In this document: in pieces, positions 18,254-26,719 of the stretch
How positions within the stretch are numbered: position 1 is the first letter of the stretch
Layout of the letters: the number at the start of each line of letters is the position of its first letter
Assembly: GCF_016598535.1 (NCBI RefSeq)
Contig: NZ_CP066779.1
Span: 1,488,001 to 1,552,000 of the forward strand
From: Rhodococcus sp. P-2
GTDB taxonomy: Bacteria > Actinomycetota > Actinomycetes > Mycobacteriales > Mycobacteriaceae
Length of the DNA: 64,000 nt
Direction of reading: 5' to 3'
The notes under the pieces: model-generated
What the model saw: the letters and a program-made list of their open reading frames with translations, nothing else
What the model was told of the DNA's origin: nothing
The model's database searches: none
Translations under genes and position numbers: made by a program

Positions 18254-20836
18254 TCAGTTTCCCGCAACGCTCGTCTTCTTCGTCGTTCGTTTGGTCGGTG
18301 AAGATCGGGTGGCCGGGACGCTCGGCGGTGTCACGGCCACGCTGGTGTGAGAGTTGAGCGCCCGAACCCGGCCGATTACCTTCGTTGCCTGGCCGGTTCT
18401 CCGCAGATGCACGGTCCTGCGACCGTTCGGCGCGAGGTGGAACCAGGAGTCTTCGGGCTCGAAGCCCTGCAGTTCGAGGGCAACGTATTGGGCGGCAGCA
18501 TCGGTCGTGACGTCGACGACCCACTCGTCGTCACCGACAGTGCGCGCAGTAGCGACAAGTCCGACCGACCGCTCGAGGGGCCGTGCCGGACTCCCCAGGA
18601 GGTGCACCACTTCGTCCACCATCTCGCCGTCTTCGCCTTCGAGTGTGACGGTGACGGCGTCGTATGTCCGCGCCCCGAACCGAAAGACGTGAGTGAGGTC
18701 GGTGAAACGGCCGACAAGACTGTCCACCGACCAGGTCAGACTCGAATGCGCCTCCACCTTGACCGGTAACGCGACGTCGACCGGGACGACACCTGACCGA
18801 CTGTGCGCTCGAAACCTGATCTCGCCGACGACAGGTTCGGCGGTCTCGTTGATCGCGTCCAGCCTCAATCCGTCCATACCGTCGTCCGTGACGAGGAGCG
18901 CGATCGGTTTGGCGCTCCTGCGGAGCACGAACCACGGAGCTTTGGGGTCACCGTTCCAATCGAGGACCCCCCACCCCGGTCCGGGCTCAAGATCCCGCAG
19001 TGCGAGCGTCAAGGCGCCGTCGCACCGAGAGTCCGGCCGACGCCAGTAACCGAGAGTGGACGCGAACGCCTCACAGACAGCTGCGCGTCCGAGGTCGAGA
19101 TAGCGTTCCGGGTCGGACCACCGGACTTCACGAGCATCTTCGCCGAAGAGCGCGTGGACGTAGTGGTCCCGTACATCCTCGAAATCCCACGACGATCCGT
19201 TGTCCCGCGGCACGGCGGCTTTCCACGCCGGATGGTGCCCCGCGACGGTGAGTGAACCGAATTCGTTCTCGATCACGGCATTCGACGGTGGAATCGAAAA
19301 CGCCAGTGATTCGGTCGCAAAACGTACTCGCGCGCTGAGCACGTCAGCCAAGGGACGACGATAGGCACCCACCCCGAAGTAGTGAGCGACCCCGCTTCCG
19401 ACGTGCGTGGTCAATTGCTCTCCCCCGCGGGGCGCCGAGGGCGACGACGTCACGTACTCGAGTTCAGGTGCCACCGTCGAGATCAGCTCCAGCAGTCTCG
19501 AATGAATGAGCGGGATGTGTTGATCGACCAAGCCCAGCATGGTCGGCTGCTGTTCGGTCTCGCTGCCGCCGCAGAAGACTGCCAATGCGGGATTTCCACG
19601 CACTCTGTCCAAGAACGCGGTGACCTCGGTGGCGACGAGTTCGAAGAATTCGTCGGTGTCGGGCGGATCGAGCGTCGCCAACATCATGTCCTGCCACACG
19701 AGAATTCCCAGACGCGCGCATTCGACCCAGAAGTGGTCGCTCTCGTAGAACATCGTCCCCGGGATTCGAACCATGTTCAGGCCCGCCTCGGCCAGTTTCT
19801 CCAGCACACGGGTGGTGCCGGCGTCGCCTTGAAGCGAGATCGGGTCGGTCGGCACCCACACCGAACCACGGCAGTACACACCGATACCGTTGACACTCAA
19901 CCGGAATCCACCATCGGATCTGTCAACTTCCACCGTCCGGAATCCAACGGAACCAAGATGCTCGGAGACTCCGTCCGTTTCCAACGTCACAGGATAGGTA
20001 CACGGGGCGCCATGCGTATGCGGCCACCACAATTGCGCGTCCGCCACTTCGACGACGCCGGACACGTCGTGGAATCCGTCGGGTCCGGCAATCGCAGCCA
20101 ATCGTTGCGAGTGCTCGCCGACTCGCACGGTGACGTAGTCCAGCGAGGCCGGCAACCCGGTGAGCCGAGCGCTGATCGCAACGCGACCGGTTGTGCCGTG
20201 GACACTCGCCTGAGTGGACACCGAGGTTACGGCGGCAACCCTTTTGTCCAACAACCGGATACCTCGCCACGGACCCACCGGCACCGGCACGCCACTGAAT
20301 ACAGGGGCCATACCGAGCATCGTGGTTCGGATCCACCGAAGGCCCTGCTCGCGTACCATCGACGAGCGCCAACGTCCGCGTGGGCGGCGTGCCTTCAAAG
20401 TCGCGGCGAGCGAATGAAAATGAATAGCCACCCGGACACGTTCACCCACTCCGACTCCGGCCGGAATGCTCACTTCCCCAGGTGCGAACATGGATTCACT
20501 GGACGCGACGAGGACGCCGTCGATCCAGACGTCCGCAAACGCCGTCAGACCGTCGAACTGGAGCAGCCACGACCCCTCACCGGTCGTAGCCGCTGTGGTT
20601 ACGAACCACCAATCCGACGATTCAACAGATGACGAAACTGACGGCGATGCAAACTGTTTTGCACGTCCGGCGTCCGATTGCGACTCACGCAACGCACCGA
20701 CGACTGTTCCCGGCACGGACGCCGTCACCCAGTCGGTCACGGTGTCGAGAGCATCCGGATGAGTCACGGATCCGGGTTCGGTTGCAGCGCATCGCCATCT
20801 CGCGCCGGCCAACACGTCTGCCGACGATCTGGTCAC
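18254..20836 (-). CDS. GH2 beta-mannosidase-like glycoside hydrolase in the carrier-protein operon
   Basis: The protein of about 860 residues has the GH2 order: jelly-roll sugar-binding N terminus ([16 protein letters not shown]), immunoglobulin-like region and TIM barrel. Barrel motifs are [25 protein letters not shown] and [14 protein letters not shown], the last aligning Glu426 with the acid/base of the GNNE motif. [12 protein letters not shown] aligns with the SEFGFQS-type nucleophile motif, making Glu509 the likely nucleophile, although the usual Phe-Gly after it is changed. No signal peptide is seen, so it is probably cytoplasmic. The GTG at 20836 is chosen because it lies 2 bases after the DUF1839 stop. 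It is the last gene of the operon. The sugar substrate is unknown. Confidence 0.82.
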   Translation of the reverse strand: MTRSSADVLAGARWRCAATEPGSVTHPDALDTVTDWVTASVPGTVVGALRESQSDAGRAKQFASPSVSSSVESSDWWFVTTAATTGEGSWLLQFDGLTAFADVWIDGVLVASSESMFAPGEVSIPAGVGVGERVRVAIHFHSLAATLKARRPRGRWRSSMVREQGLRWIRTTMLGMAPVFSGVPVPVGPWRGIRLLDKRVAAVTSVSTQASVHGTTGRVAISARLTGLPASLDYVTVRVGEHSQRLAAIAGPDGFHDVSGVVEVADAQLWWPHTHGAPCTYPVTLETDGVSEHLGSVGFRTVEVDRSDGGFRLSVNGIGVYCRGSVWVPTDPISLQGDAGTTRVLEKLAEAGLNMVRIPGTMFYESDHFWVECARLGILVWQDMMLATLDPPDTDEFFELVATEVTAFLDRVRGNPALAVFCGGSETEQQPTMLGLVDQHIPLIHSRLLELISTVAPELEYVTSSPSAPRGGEQLTTHVGSGVAHYFGVGAYRRPLADVLSARVRFATESLAFSIPPSNAVIENEFGSLTVAGHHPAWKAAVPRDNGSSWDFEDVRDHYVHALFGEDAREVRWSDPERYLDLGRAAVCEAFASTLGYWRRPDSRCDGALTLALRDLEPGPGWGVLDWNGDPKAPWFVLRRSAKPIALLVTDDGMDGLRLDAINETAEPVVGEIRFRAHSRSGVVPVDVALPVKVEAHSSLTWSVDSLVGRFTDLTHVFRFGARTYDAVTVTLEGEDGEMVDEVVHLLGSPARPLERSVGLVATARTVGDDEWVVDVTTDAAAQYVALELQGFEPEDSWFHLAPNGRRTVHLRRTGQATKVIGRVRALNSHTSVAVTPPSVPATRSSPTKRTTKKTSVAGN

Positions 20837-20838
20837 GG

Positions 20839-21825
20839 CTAGACCAACCTCAGATGTCGATGCGAGTCGACGCCGACCGTGTCGGCCACGACTTCCATCG
20901 CCCTCTTCCACGACACCGCCATCTCGTCGAGTTGCTCACGTGGGTCCACGGCGCGGCCCCGGGCGGCGCGCGCCATCTGAAACTGCACGCTCTTGGCCCC
21001 GGACGCCACTTTGCGGAAATCCGCCGCAGCTTCGACCATCCCGGAAAAACCTGAGGTGTCCAGGAACTCACTGGCGTCGGCCGCGAGCTCCGCGCTGGCA
21101 CCGCACTGACGAAGAAGCCCGAAGGACCAGAGGTGAAAGGCATCCATGCCTGCCCCCTGCACCCATTCGAGGTCGGCGATCACCTTGCGCCCCAGCTCGC
21201 GCACGGGATTACCCGCTGCTCGAACCGCGACGTTCCGCCGAGCCACTTCGGCGATGTTTCCGGCGTTGGTGGCATGGACCGGATTCAACCGGATCTGTTC
21301 GACGTAAGGAACAAACGACGGAAGTGAGGAACGATCGAGATCGAAGACACCGGAGAAGTCTTCCCCTCGCAACATGTAATACCCGCTGTTGTGGAAGTAT
21401 TCGAGCTCGCCGGCAACCCTGTCGATCCGATTGGGCACGATCGTGGTCTTGGTGTGCCCCTCGTGATAACTCGTTCCGAGGGTGTCGGGAAGCCAATATC
21501 CGTCCACCTCGACCGTCGACAACATCCCAACCGCGAGATTGTCCTCGACATGTATCAGTGGCGCCCGCCAGACGTTCATCTCGGCGACTTCGATTCCGTA
21601 CAGCGCGTAGATGTCTTCTGCCTTGAGTTTGAGAAACGTCCACTGATTTCCGTCGAAACGCGACGAGAAGGCACAGGCCAACGCCGGGACGGGATCCAAT
21701 CCGAGCGAATGCAACACTTCGATCCACAGATCCGTGTAGCAGTTGGTCTGCGCCCATACCCGGTCGTCCTCGTGCAACGTGTGGGGCCGGTAGCGATCAG
21801 GTGAAATGTCGATGAGCCGGGACAT
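20839..21825 (-). CDS. DUF1839 family protein
   Basis: This 328-residue soluble protein has no catalytic motif I can name. It resembles the DUF1839 family, uncharacterised proteins that I recall occurring beside amino acid:[carrier protein] ligases. Visible conserved-looking blocks are an N-terminal HEDDRVWAQTNCYTDLWIE (with a Cys and a His), FLKLKAEDIYALYGIEV, and AFHLWSFGLLRQCGAS. Its ATG shares one base with the ligase stop (TGATG), so the two are translationally coupled and are likely partners. A Cys-containing N terminus preceding the DLWIE segment could suggest a transferase that accepts the aminoacyl group, but that is speculation. Confidence 0.7.
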   Translation of the reverse strand: MSRLIDISPDRYRPHTLHEDDRVWAQTNCYTDLWIEVLHSLGLDPVPALACAFSSRFDGNQWTFLKLKAEDIYALYGIEVAEMNVWRAPLIHVEDNLAVGMLSTVEVDGYWLPDTLGTSYHEGHTKTTIVPNRIDRVAGELEYFHNSGYYMLRGEDFSGVFDLDRSSLPSFVPYVEQIRLNPVHATNAGNIAEVARRNVAVRAAGNPVRELGRKVIADLEWVQGAGMDAFHLWSFGLLRQCGASAELAADASEFLDTSGFSGMVEAAADFRKVASGAKSVQFQMARAARGRAVDPREQLDEMAVSWKRAMEVVADTVGVDSHRHLRLV

Positions 21826-22781
21826 CAGATGCCCATTCGTTCACGAACGGTAGTCGGCCACGCAGTCACATCGAGACCATGAGTCCGCAACAAGGACAAG
21901 GCAATTCGCTCCATCCCGAAGCCGACGCACGAGCTGTGTGCTACTTCGCCCGCTGCCGTTCGGATGTCGAAGTTGACACCGAAATGGTCGAGATGGTTGT
22001 TCGAGGACACGATTGCCGTGCCCTCGTCGAGATCTCCGTAGAGCCGAACCGTCAGTTCCGTCTTCAGATTCTCTTCACGCTGGTTGGCTGCAAGCATCTT
22101 TCCAGCGCGTCCGAAGAAAGGGTCATTGGCGATCACCGGGGTGGCGTCGAGTTGGAGCTGACCGAGCACCTCGAGTCCCCGCTCGATCCAGTGCTCGCGA
22201 TGCGCTCGTGCTGCGGCGGCATCACCGATAGTCACGAACTCGTGCATCCGAAACGCTTGCATGCGAGCCGGATCGATCGCCGGTTCGTGCCGGAAGCAAA
22301 AACCGTAGATGTCCAGTAGCACCCCACCTTCGGGGAGCACTCCGGTGTATCGCGCATAGGCGGGATGGCACGCAGCGGACACGAGCATGGTCTCGGTCGG
22401 CTCGAGGTGGCGATCCCACGATTGCCCCTCGGCGCGATCGGCGAGCAGTCGTGCGTGATCGCGATTGGAACCGGCGAAGGTATTGATGGCGCCGGTCAGA
22501 TTGGGGAATGAAGCGATGTAGTCGGTGCGCTCGAAACTGCTGCGCGGGAACACCGGCGGAAACCGCAGCCGCGTCGCGGCAGCGCCTGGTCCTGCCGCAA
22601 CCACCACTCGGTCGATACCGTCGACGATGTCCTCGAACACGCCGGAACGCCCGTAGAGTCCCGGTACCTCCGTCTCGACGAGAAGTCCCTCGACGAGCAG
22701 TTCGCGCTGAAATGCGGCCCGCGCCAGATCCAGGTCGGTCTCGCCGGTCACAGTTTCGGTTGTCACAGTCTCGCTTGTCAT
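21825..22781 (-). CDS. Amino acid:[carrier protein] ligase (seryl-tRNA-synthetase-like, class II)
   Basis: The 318-residue protein lacks a tRNA-binding arm but has class II synthetase motifs: FRHEP (motif 2, residues 163-167) and GFGMERIAL (motif 3, 287-295). Cys138 (in AACHPAY), Glu181 (in RMHEFV) and Cys285 (in SSCVGFG) are spaced like the zinc ligands of the Bradyrhizobium amino acid:[carrier protein] ligase, which charges glycine onto the phosphopantetheine arm of a small carrier instead of tRNA. That similarity, and the carrier gene two places upstream, make the assignment strong. The amino acid used here is not determined. It overlaps the dehydrogenase gene by 4 bases and the DUF1839 gene by 1. 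Not a true seryl-tRNA synthetase: too short and without the coiled coil. Confidence 0.86.
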   Translation of the reverse strand: MTSETVTTETVTGETDLDLARAAFQRELLVEGLLVETEVPGLYGRSGVFEDIVDGIDRVVVAAGPGAAATRLRFPPVFPRSSFERTDYIASFPNLTGAINTFAGSNRDHARLLADRAEGQSWDRHLEPTETMLVSAACHPAYARYTGVLPEGGVLLDIYGFCFRHEPAIDPARMQAFRMHEFVTIGDAAAARAHREHWIERGLEVLGQLQLDATPVIANDPFFGRAGKMLAANQREENLKTELTVRLYGDLDEGTAIVSSNNHLDHFGVNFDIRTAAGEVAHSSCVGFGMERIALSLLRTHGLDVTAWPTTVRERMGI

Positions 22782-23968
22782 ATCGTTCCCCGGTATCCGA
22801 TTGCCATGTGCGCTGAACCCGCCATGATTCGATCGTTGTTCACCATCACAGCTGCGCCGTGCGCGTCACGAAGGTGCCGGCCGAGCGAAAACTCGGTGTC
22901 CTCGCGATATCCGGAGATGCCGCAAATCAACATTGTCTGCCCGACGATTTCCACCACCGCAGTGGAGGTTGTGACTTTCAAGTTGTTCATCGCGAGCGAA
23001 AAGCCCACCGCGCCGGTCGCCTCGAAATCGGCGCTACCCTCTTCGGCCTGAACCGCCCGGTCGTACCTGCGTGCAGAAGCATCGACGAGATCGGCGAATT
23101 GTTGTGCGGAAGCAGCAACTTCGGCGAGACGCAGCGCCCCCGGCGAAGTGACTCCCGGCTGCTTACGGGCGGCGGCACGCACGTACTTGCGGGCCTTCTC
23201 GACCGCAGCGTCGGCGATTCCCAGCCACACCGAACTCCAGACGACGTGCGAGACCGGAAGCATCGTGTGGGTGGAGATATCGGAGTACGGAACGTCGGCG
23301 ACCATCTCGGGCGTCGAGGTGGCCCGAAGAATGTAACCGAGACTACAAGTTCCCCTCAGTCCCAGCGTGTTCCATTCGGTGGTGCGTTCGAGCGTCAGGT
23401 CTGGGGTACGACACACCACGAGAACCTGGTCGTTCGGCTGGCTCTCCGGTGTTCGCCGGGCCGTGACGACTATCGCGTCGGAATGCTCACCGTACGAAAT
23501 GACGGGCGCATTCTTGATCAGTAGTAGATGTCCACCCAAATCTTCCACCGCACAGTAACTCCGGCTGACATCTCCGCCGATTCCCAGCTCGGTGGTTGCC
23601 GACGCCAACAGCAGTTGCTTGTCCGCCGTTTCTTCGATAAACCCACGTAGCGCTTCGGTGTTGCCATGCTTGACCAACGAGTAGATCTGTGTCTGATGCA
23701 TGGCAAAAATCATTCCGCTTGCTGCACAGCGCGTTCCGATCACGCGAGCGATCTGCGACACCTCCTGCAGCGAGAGCCCTTCGCCCCCGAGTTCCCTCGG
23801 TACAGCCACGGACAGCAGCCGTTCGCTCCGCATGGCATCGACAGCTTCACGAGGAAACCTTGCCTCGGCATCGACTTCGTCGGCCCACACCGCTGCAACG
23901 TCGTCGGCCAACCGTGCGGCGCGCTCGAGGGCCGTCCCGGTGGAGCACTGCGATTGCGGAGCGTTCAT
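22778..23968 (-). CDS. Acyl-CoA-dehydrogenase-like flavoenzyme, probably acting on an aminoacyl carrier
   Basis: The 396-residue product has the full ACAD fold: helical N domain (VAVPRELGGEGLSLQEVS), middle beta domain with EWNTLGLRGTCS, and C-terminal helical domain ending in REDTEFSLGRHLRDA. ACAD-type enzymes form alpha-beta double bonds using FAD; some in antibiotic clusters act on aminoacyl groups held on carrier proteins, such as prolyl carriers. The gene overlaps the carrier gene and the ligase gene by 4 bases each, so the thioester made by the ligase is its most likely substrate. The catalytic base cannot be placed with certainty from sequence alone. Confidence 0.82.
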   Translation of the reverse strand: MNAPQSQCSTGTALERAARLADDVAAVWADEVDAEARFPREAVDAMRSERLLSVAVPRELGGEGLSLQEVSQIARVIGTRCAASGMIFAMHQTQIYSLVKHGNTEALRGFIEETADKQLLLASATTELGIGGDVSRSYCAVEDLGGHLLLIKNAPVISYGEHSDAIVVTARRTPESQPNDQVLVVCRTPDLTLERTTEWNTLGLRGTCSLGYILRATSTPEMVADVPYSDISTHTMLPVSHVVWSSVWLGIADAAVEKARKYVRAAARKQPGVTSPGALRLAEVAASAQQFADLVDASARRYDRAVQAEEGSADFEATGAVGFSLAMNNLKVTTSTAVVEIVGQTMLICGISGYREDTEFSLGRHLRDAHGAAVMVNNDRIMAGSAHMAIGYRGTI

Positions 23969-24207
23969 GCAGCACCCAACTCCGCCAGCGCACCCTCGAT
24001 CGCCTTGACGCTCGAGAAAGTACTCTTCCGCAACAACTCGTCAGGAAACTCGATGTCGAACGAATCCTCCAGCGCCAACATGACATTCACGCTCGCATGC
24101 GAAGTCAAACCCAACTCGTAAAGATCGGCCTCTCCGTCGATCGTGCTCACGTCGACTGCCAGCCGACCGTGCTCGACGAGCACTTTCCGAATTGCCTGAT
24201 CAATCAT
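23965..24207 (-). CDS. Dedicated acyl/aminoacyl carrier protein
   Basis: An 80-residue, acidic four-helix carrier. The phosphopantetheine attachment site is Ser36 in DLYELGLTSHASV, where LTSHASV replaces the DSL of fatty acid ACPs, as in carriers of amino acid:[carrier protein] ligases. Helix II continues VMLALEDSFDIEFPDE. The start overlaps the phosphopantetheinyl transferase stop and the stop overlaps the dehydrogenase start, giving a tight stoichiometric block. It is expected to carry an aminoacyl thioester through the operon's enzymes. It is unlikely to be the fatty acid synthase ACP because of this sequence and context. Confidence 0.9.
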   Translation of the reverse strand: MIDQAIRKVLVEHGRLAVDVSTIDGEADLYELGLTSHASVNVMLALEDSFDIEFPDELLRKSTFSSVKAIEGALAELGAA

Positions 24208-24661
24208 CAGCGATGTCGTCCTTCTTTTCGATGCGAGTGCCCGAGCGAGTTGCGATCACCATTGCGATGGCAACGTCCGCTTCGTGCGAGATAGATACTT
24301 GAAAGTCGTGCAGATCCTGGGCCCGAGCCAGTTCCGCGGCATTACCGGACAGCGTCACCCCACAACCACCCCAGTCAGCCCGAGTGATTTCGATGGAATT
24401 CCACGGAACGGGAACGTCACCCGGTCGCAGCACCTTCACAACAGCCTCTTTGGCGGCGAAACGTGCAGCCAATCGCTGATCCCGCGCCGGACCGGCGCAC
24501 GTCTGCAATTCGTGTGAAGTGAAGGTTCGATCGAGATACCTCCGCCCGAAGAGGTCGATACTTCGAGTGACATCCACGACGTTCACCACGTCACAGCCGA
24601 TACGCGGGCCGATGTCGAGCATCGGCGGCGGTGCAGTGTCACCCATCTGTTGACTCCCCAT
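24200..24661 (-). CDS. AcpS-type 4'-phosphopantetheinyl transferase, first gene of the operon
   Basis: The product of at most 153 residues shows the AcpS-family motifs: GCDVVNV (Mg-binding Asp), RFAAKEAVVKVL (KEA motif) and SISHE. It would transfer 4'-phosphopantetheine from CoA to a carrier Ser, here most plausibly Ser36 of the carrier encoded immediately downstream (genes overlap by 8 bases). In-frame ATGs at 24646 and 24622 are alternative starts. A dedicated transferase suggests the carrier is poorly served by the housekeeping enzyme. The 270 bases upstream contain the ARE-like operator and then the 3' end of a tetR gene. Confidence 0.85.
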   Translation of the reverse strand: MGSQQMGDTAPPPMLDIGPRIGCDVVNVVDVTRSIDLFGRRYLDRTFTSHELQTCAGPARDQRLAARFAAKEAVVKVLRPGDVPVPWNSIEITRADWGGCGVTLSGNAAELARAQDLHDFQVSISHEADVAIAMVIATRSGTRIEKKDDIADD

Positions 24662-24827
24662 CTGGGGTCGTACACGCCGGGCAGCCCCCTATGCTGCCCG
24701 GTGCGCCGACGCCGTCACCCTGCCCTGACAAACCCTCGTTATCAGCAATTATTCAGCTACCGGAAGAACATACCGCAATCCGTCGATAGTCGGCAAGATC
24801 AGACTTCCGGAATCCCATCGACACTGT

Positions 24828-24848
24828 AAACATACTCTCAGTTTGTTT
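24828..24848. promoter_or_regulatory. ARE-like operator upstream of the carrier-protein operon (strong copy)
   Basis: AAACATAC-TCTCA-GTTTGTTT, an imperfect inverted repeat with 8-base arms. It differs from the copy at 13464-13484 only in the spacer. It lies about 170 bases upstream of the first operon gene and just after the gene of the gamma-butyrolactone-receptor-like TetR. A lone half-site AAACAAAC follows at 24892. It resembles AREs bound by ArpA/ScbR-type repressors. Confidence 0.65.
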
Positions 24849-24931
24849 CGAATGCAGAACAAAGAGAACAAGCTCCCTACCAGGACATTTCAAACAAACA
24901 AATCAAACGAGTCGCAAGGCGGGCTGCGATT

Positions 24932-25573
24932 TCAGTGGTCGCTGGCTAGACGCCGTGCCGCGAATTGTCTGAAGTACTCAACTTTCGATTCCGGGACCAC
25001 GATCGGAAGTATCAGGTTCCACGATGCCTTCATGGAGTCCGAAAGCTCACGAACGGTCCCGGTCGCGGCTGCCATCAGCCGAACTCCGGACGCCACTTCC
25101 AACAAGAAACGAGCGATATCGGCAGAGTCCGCGTCCGAACGAAGATCACCTTCGTCGGCCGCGCGGCTGGCAAGTTCGCGGTAAATGTCGAGCCAGACGT
25201 CCAGAGTCGCCGGCCCGGAGCCCCGATAGTCGCCGATCTCGACCAACAAGCGGAACGTCGCTCTGACCATGGCGTCGTGCGCACCGATGTCGACGATGAC
25301 CGACGAGATACCGATCAGCGACTCGAGCGCCGGAGTGCGACGGTCCAACCAGAGCTCACATTTTGCGTCGAAACGTGCCGAACCCTCGTCGATCACCGCC
25401 CGCGCGAGTTCTTCCTTCGACCCGAAATGGAAGTACAGGGCGCCTTTGGTCACCTGCGACTCGGCGATGATCTCACTCAAACTGGCATTGGCATAACCCA
25501 GGCGCAAGAACACACCCGCTGCACCGCGCAGCACCGAATCACGGGTGGCTTCTGCCCGCTCTTGCCTCACCAT
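24932..25573 (-). CDS. TetR regulator of the gamma-butyrolactone-receptor (ArpA/ScbR) type
   Basis: The product of about 213 residues starts MVRQERAEATRDSVLRGAA and has the helix-turn-helix region SEIIAESQVTKGALYFHFGSK followed by EELARAVIDE. This pattern is very close to Streptomyces gamma-butyrolactone receptors and related pseudo-receptors. The C-terminal ligand domain is of matching length. The ATG at 25573 is chosen because GGAGG lies 8 bases upstream; a TTG at 25588 is less likely. In Streptomyces these repressors leave their operators when a butyrolactone accumulates. No AfsA-type synthase is seen in the window, so the ligand source is unknown. It is codirectional with and upstream of the carrier operon. 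Confidence 0.78.
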   Translation of the reverse strand: MVRQERAEATRDSVLRGAAGVFLRLGYANASLSEIIAESQVTKGALYFHFGSKEELARAVIDEGSARFDAKCELWLDRRTPALESLIGISSVIVDIGAHDAMVRATFRLLVEIGDYRGSGPATLDVWLDIYRELASRAADEGDLRSDADSADIARFLLEVASGVRLMAAATGTVRELSDSMKASWNLILPIVVPESKVEYFRQFAARRLASDH

Positions 25574-25672
25574 CGATCCGGCCTCCAATCACCACACATC
25601 GAACGAATCCTTGGTCTTACCCGTTCACAGCGTCAAAATGGAAGGCACGGTTCGGCATTCAACCCACCCTGC

Positions 25673-25693
25673 AAACAAATGAGACATTTGCCC
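25673..25693. promoter_or_regulatory. Dyad upstream of the receptor-like tetR, possible autoregulatory site
   Basis: AAACAAAT-GAGAC-ATTTGCCC keeps 7 of 8 bases of the left arm of the ARE-like pattern and contains an exact nested palindrome CAAATG-AGA-CATTTG (25676-25690). It is 100 bases before the tetR start at 25573, the position expected for self-repression. The right arm is poor, so the site is tentative. Confidence 0.35.
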
Positions 25694-25762
25694 ATCAAAC
25701 GATCGTGATACAGCGAACACAGCTTAGACCGCGATCCATCTCTGCGTGGCAGGCGCGCCTGG

Positions 25763-26416
25763 TTAACCCTCCAATTGTGGGTCGGCTTCCAGATTCGTGA
25801 GGCCGTTCCAGCACAGATTCACGAGGTGGGCGGCGACAACTTCCTTGGACGGAGTTCGTTCGTCGAGCCACCACGTAGCCGTCGTGGACACCATGCCGAC
25901 AAGCGCCTGCGCGTACATCGTTGCTAGTCCGGGGTCGAAACCGCGTCTGGAGAAGTCTCCCGCCAGCAGGTAACCCACCTGACTGATCGCGTCGTTGAGG
26001 AGGCTCGAGTAAGTTCCGCTTGGCGCGACAACAGACGAATCGCGCACGAGTATCCGGAATCCGTCGGTGTGCTCTTCCACGTAGGTGAGCAAAGCCAACG
26101 CAACCCGCTCGACTCGAACTCTCGAGCGATTTTGCGAGAGGGAAGAAGTGATCATCTCGAGAAGGCGCGACATCTCCCGGTCCACTACGACGGCGTACAG
26201 CCCCTCCTTGCCACCGAAGTGCTCGTACACGACCGGCTTGGACACGTTCGCTCGCTGGGCGATCTCCTCGATCGAGGTCGCTTCGTATCCCCGTTCGGCG
26301 AAGAGCGCCCGCCCGATCTCGATGAGTTGCTGACGCCGTTGGGTACCGGTCATCCGGATTCGTGTCGCTCGTTCGGGAACTGGATCCCCGCCACCCGAAC
26401 CGGACACCGTCGCCAT
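25763..26416 (-). CDS. TetR-family regulator, orthologue of the mycobacterial mfd-glmU locus regulator
   Basis: The 217-residue product has a TetR helix-turn-helix ([27 protein letters not shown]) and an all-helical ligand domain. The ATG at 26416 has GAGAGGAAG upstream. In M. tuberculosis a TetR gene (Rv1019) holds the same place and orientation, between glmU and mfd and codirectional with mfd, so this is probably the same gene; there it is immediately beside mfd, whereas here the carrier operon and another tetR are inserted between them. Targets and ligand cannot be read from sequence. Confidence 0.85.
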   Translation of the reverse strand: MATVSGSGGGDPVPERATRIRMTGTQRRQQLIEIGRALFAERGYEATSIEEIAQRANVSKPVVYEHFGGKEGLYAVVVDREMSRLLEMITSSLSQNRSRVRVERVALALLTYVEEHTDGFRILVRDSSVVAPSGTYSSLLNDAISQVGYLLAGDFSRRGFDPGLATMYAQALVGMVSTTATWWLDERTPSKEVVAAHLVNLCWNGLTNLEADPQLEG

Positions 26417-26570
26417 TGTCTTCCTCTCGCCGACTCACAAATTGTTGCTGTGGACACTCAGCCTATCGGGACTTCGGGGGCCCAATCGGAGGAGCGGTTC
26501 GACCTACGGCGGGTCGGCGTGCGATTATTCTTTCGCGCGTTCGGCCGCAAGGCTCGGCAATGCGTGGCAA

Positions 26571-26641
26571 TCCGCCGTGGTGTAATGGCAGCACCTCTGA
26601 TTTTGGTTCAGATAGTTCAGGTTCGAGTCCTGGCGGCGGAG
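26571..26641 (+). tRNA. tRNA-Gln (anticodon TTG)
   Basis: TCCGCCG pairs with CGGCGGA to form the acceptor stem, with discriminator G at 26641. The D arm (GTGTAATGGCAGCAC), anticodon stem TCTGA/TCAGA with loop containing TTG, and T arm (CAGGTTCGAGTCCTG) are all present. The 3' CCA is not encoded. It lies just upstream of glmU. Confidence 0.93.
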
Positions 26642-26719
26642 CTGGTGAACAACATGCATTTCCCGAGCGGAAATTCATGTCTTGATCGACAGCTTGATCG
26701 ACAGAGGGAGCTCAAACCA

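Noticed and set aside
18126-18524. In-frame extension upstream of mfd
   Set aside because: Arg-rich low-quality sequence overlapping the 3' end of the GH2 gene; the TTG at 18125 with AGGAG fits family length.
21825-22781. Seryl-tRNA synthetase
   Set aside because: Too short, no N-terminal coiled coil, and beside a carrier-protein gene; amino acid:[carrier protein] ligase fits better.
24892-24899. Lone AAACAAAC after the 24828 operator
   Set aside because: No second arm at the proper spacing.
26069-26719. Long in-frame extension upstream of glmU
   Set aside because: It runs antisense through tetR and through tRNA-Gln; homologues start at the GTG at 26720.
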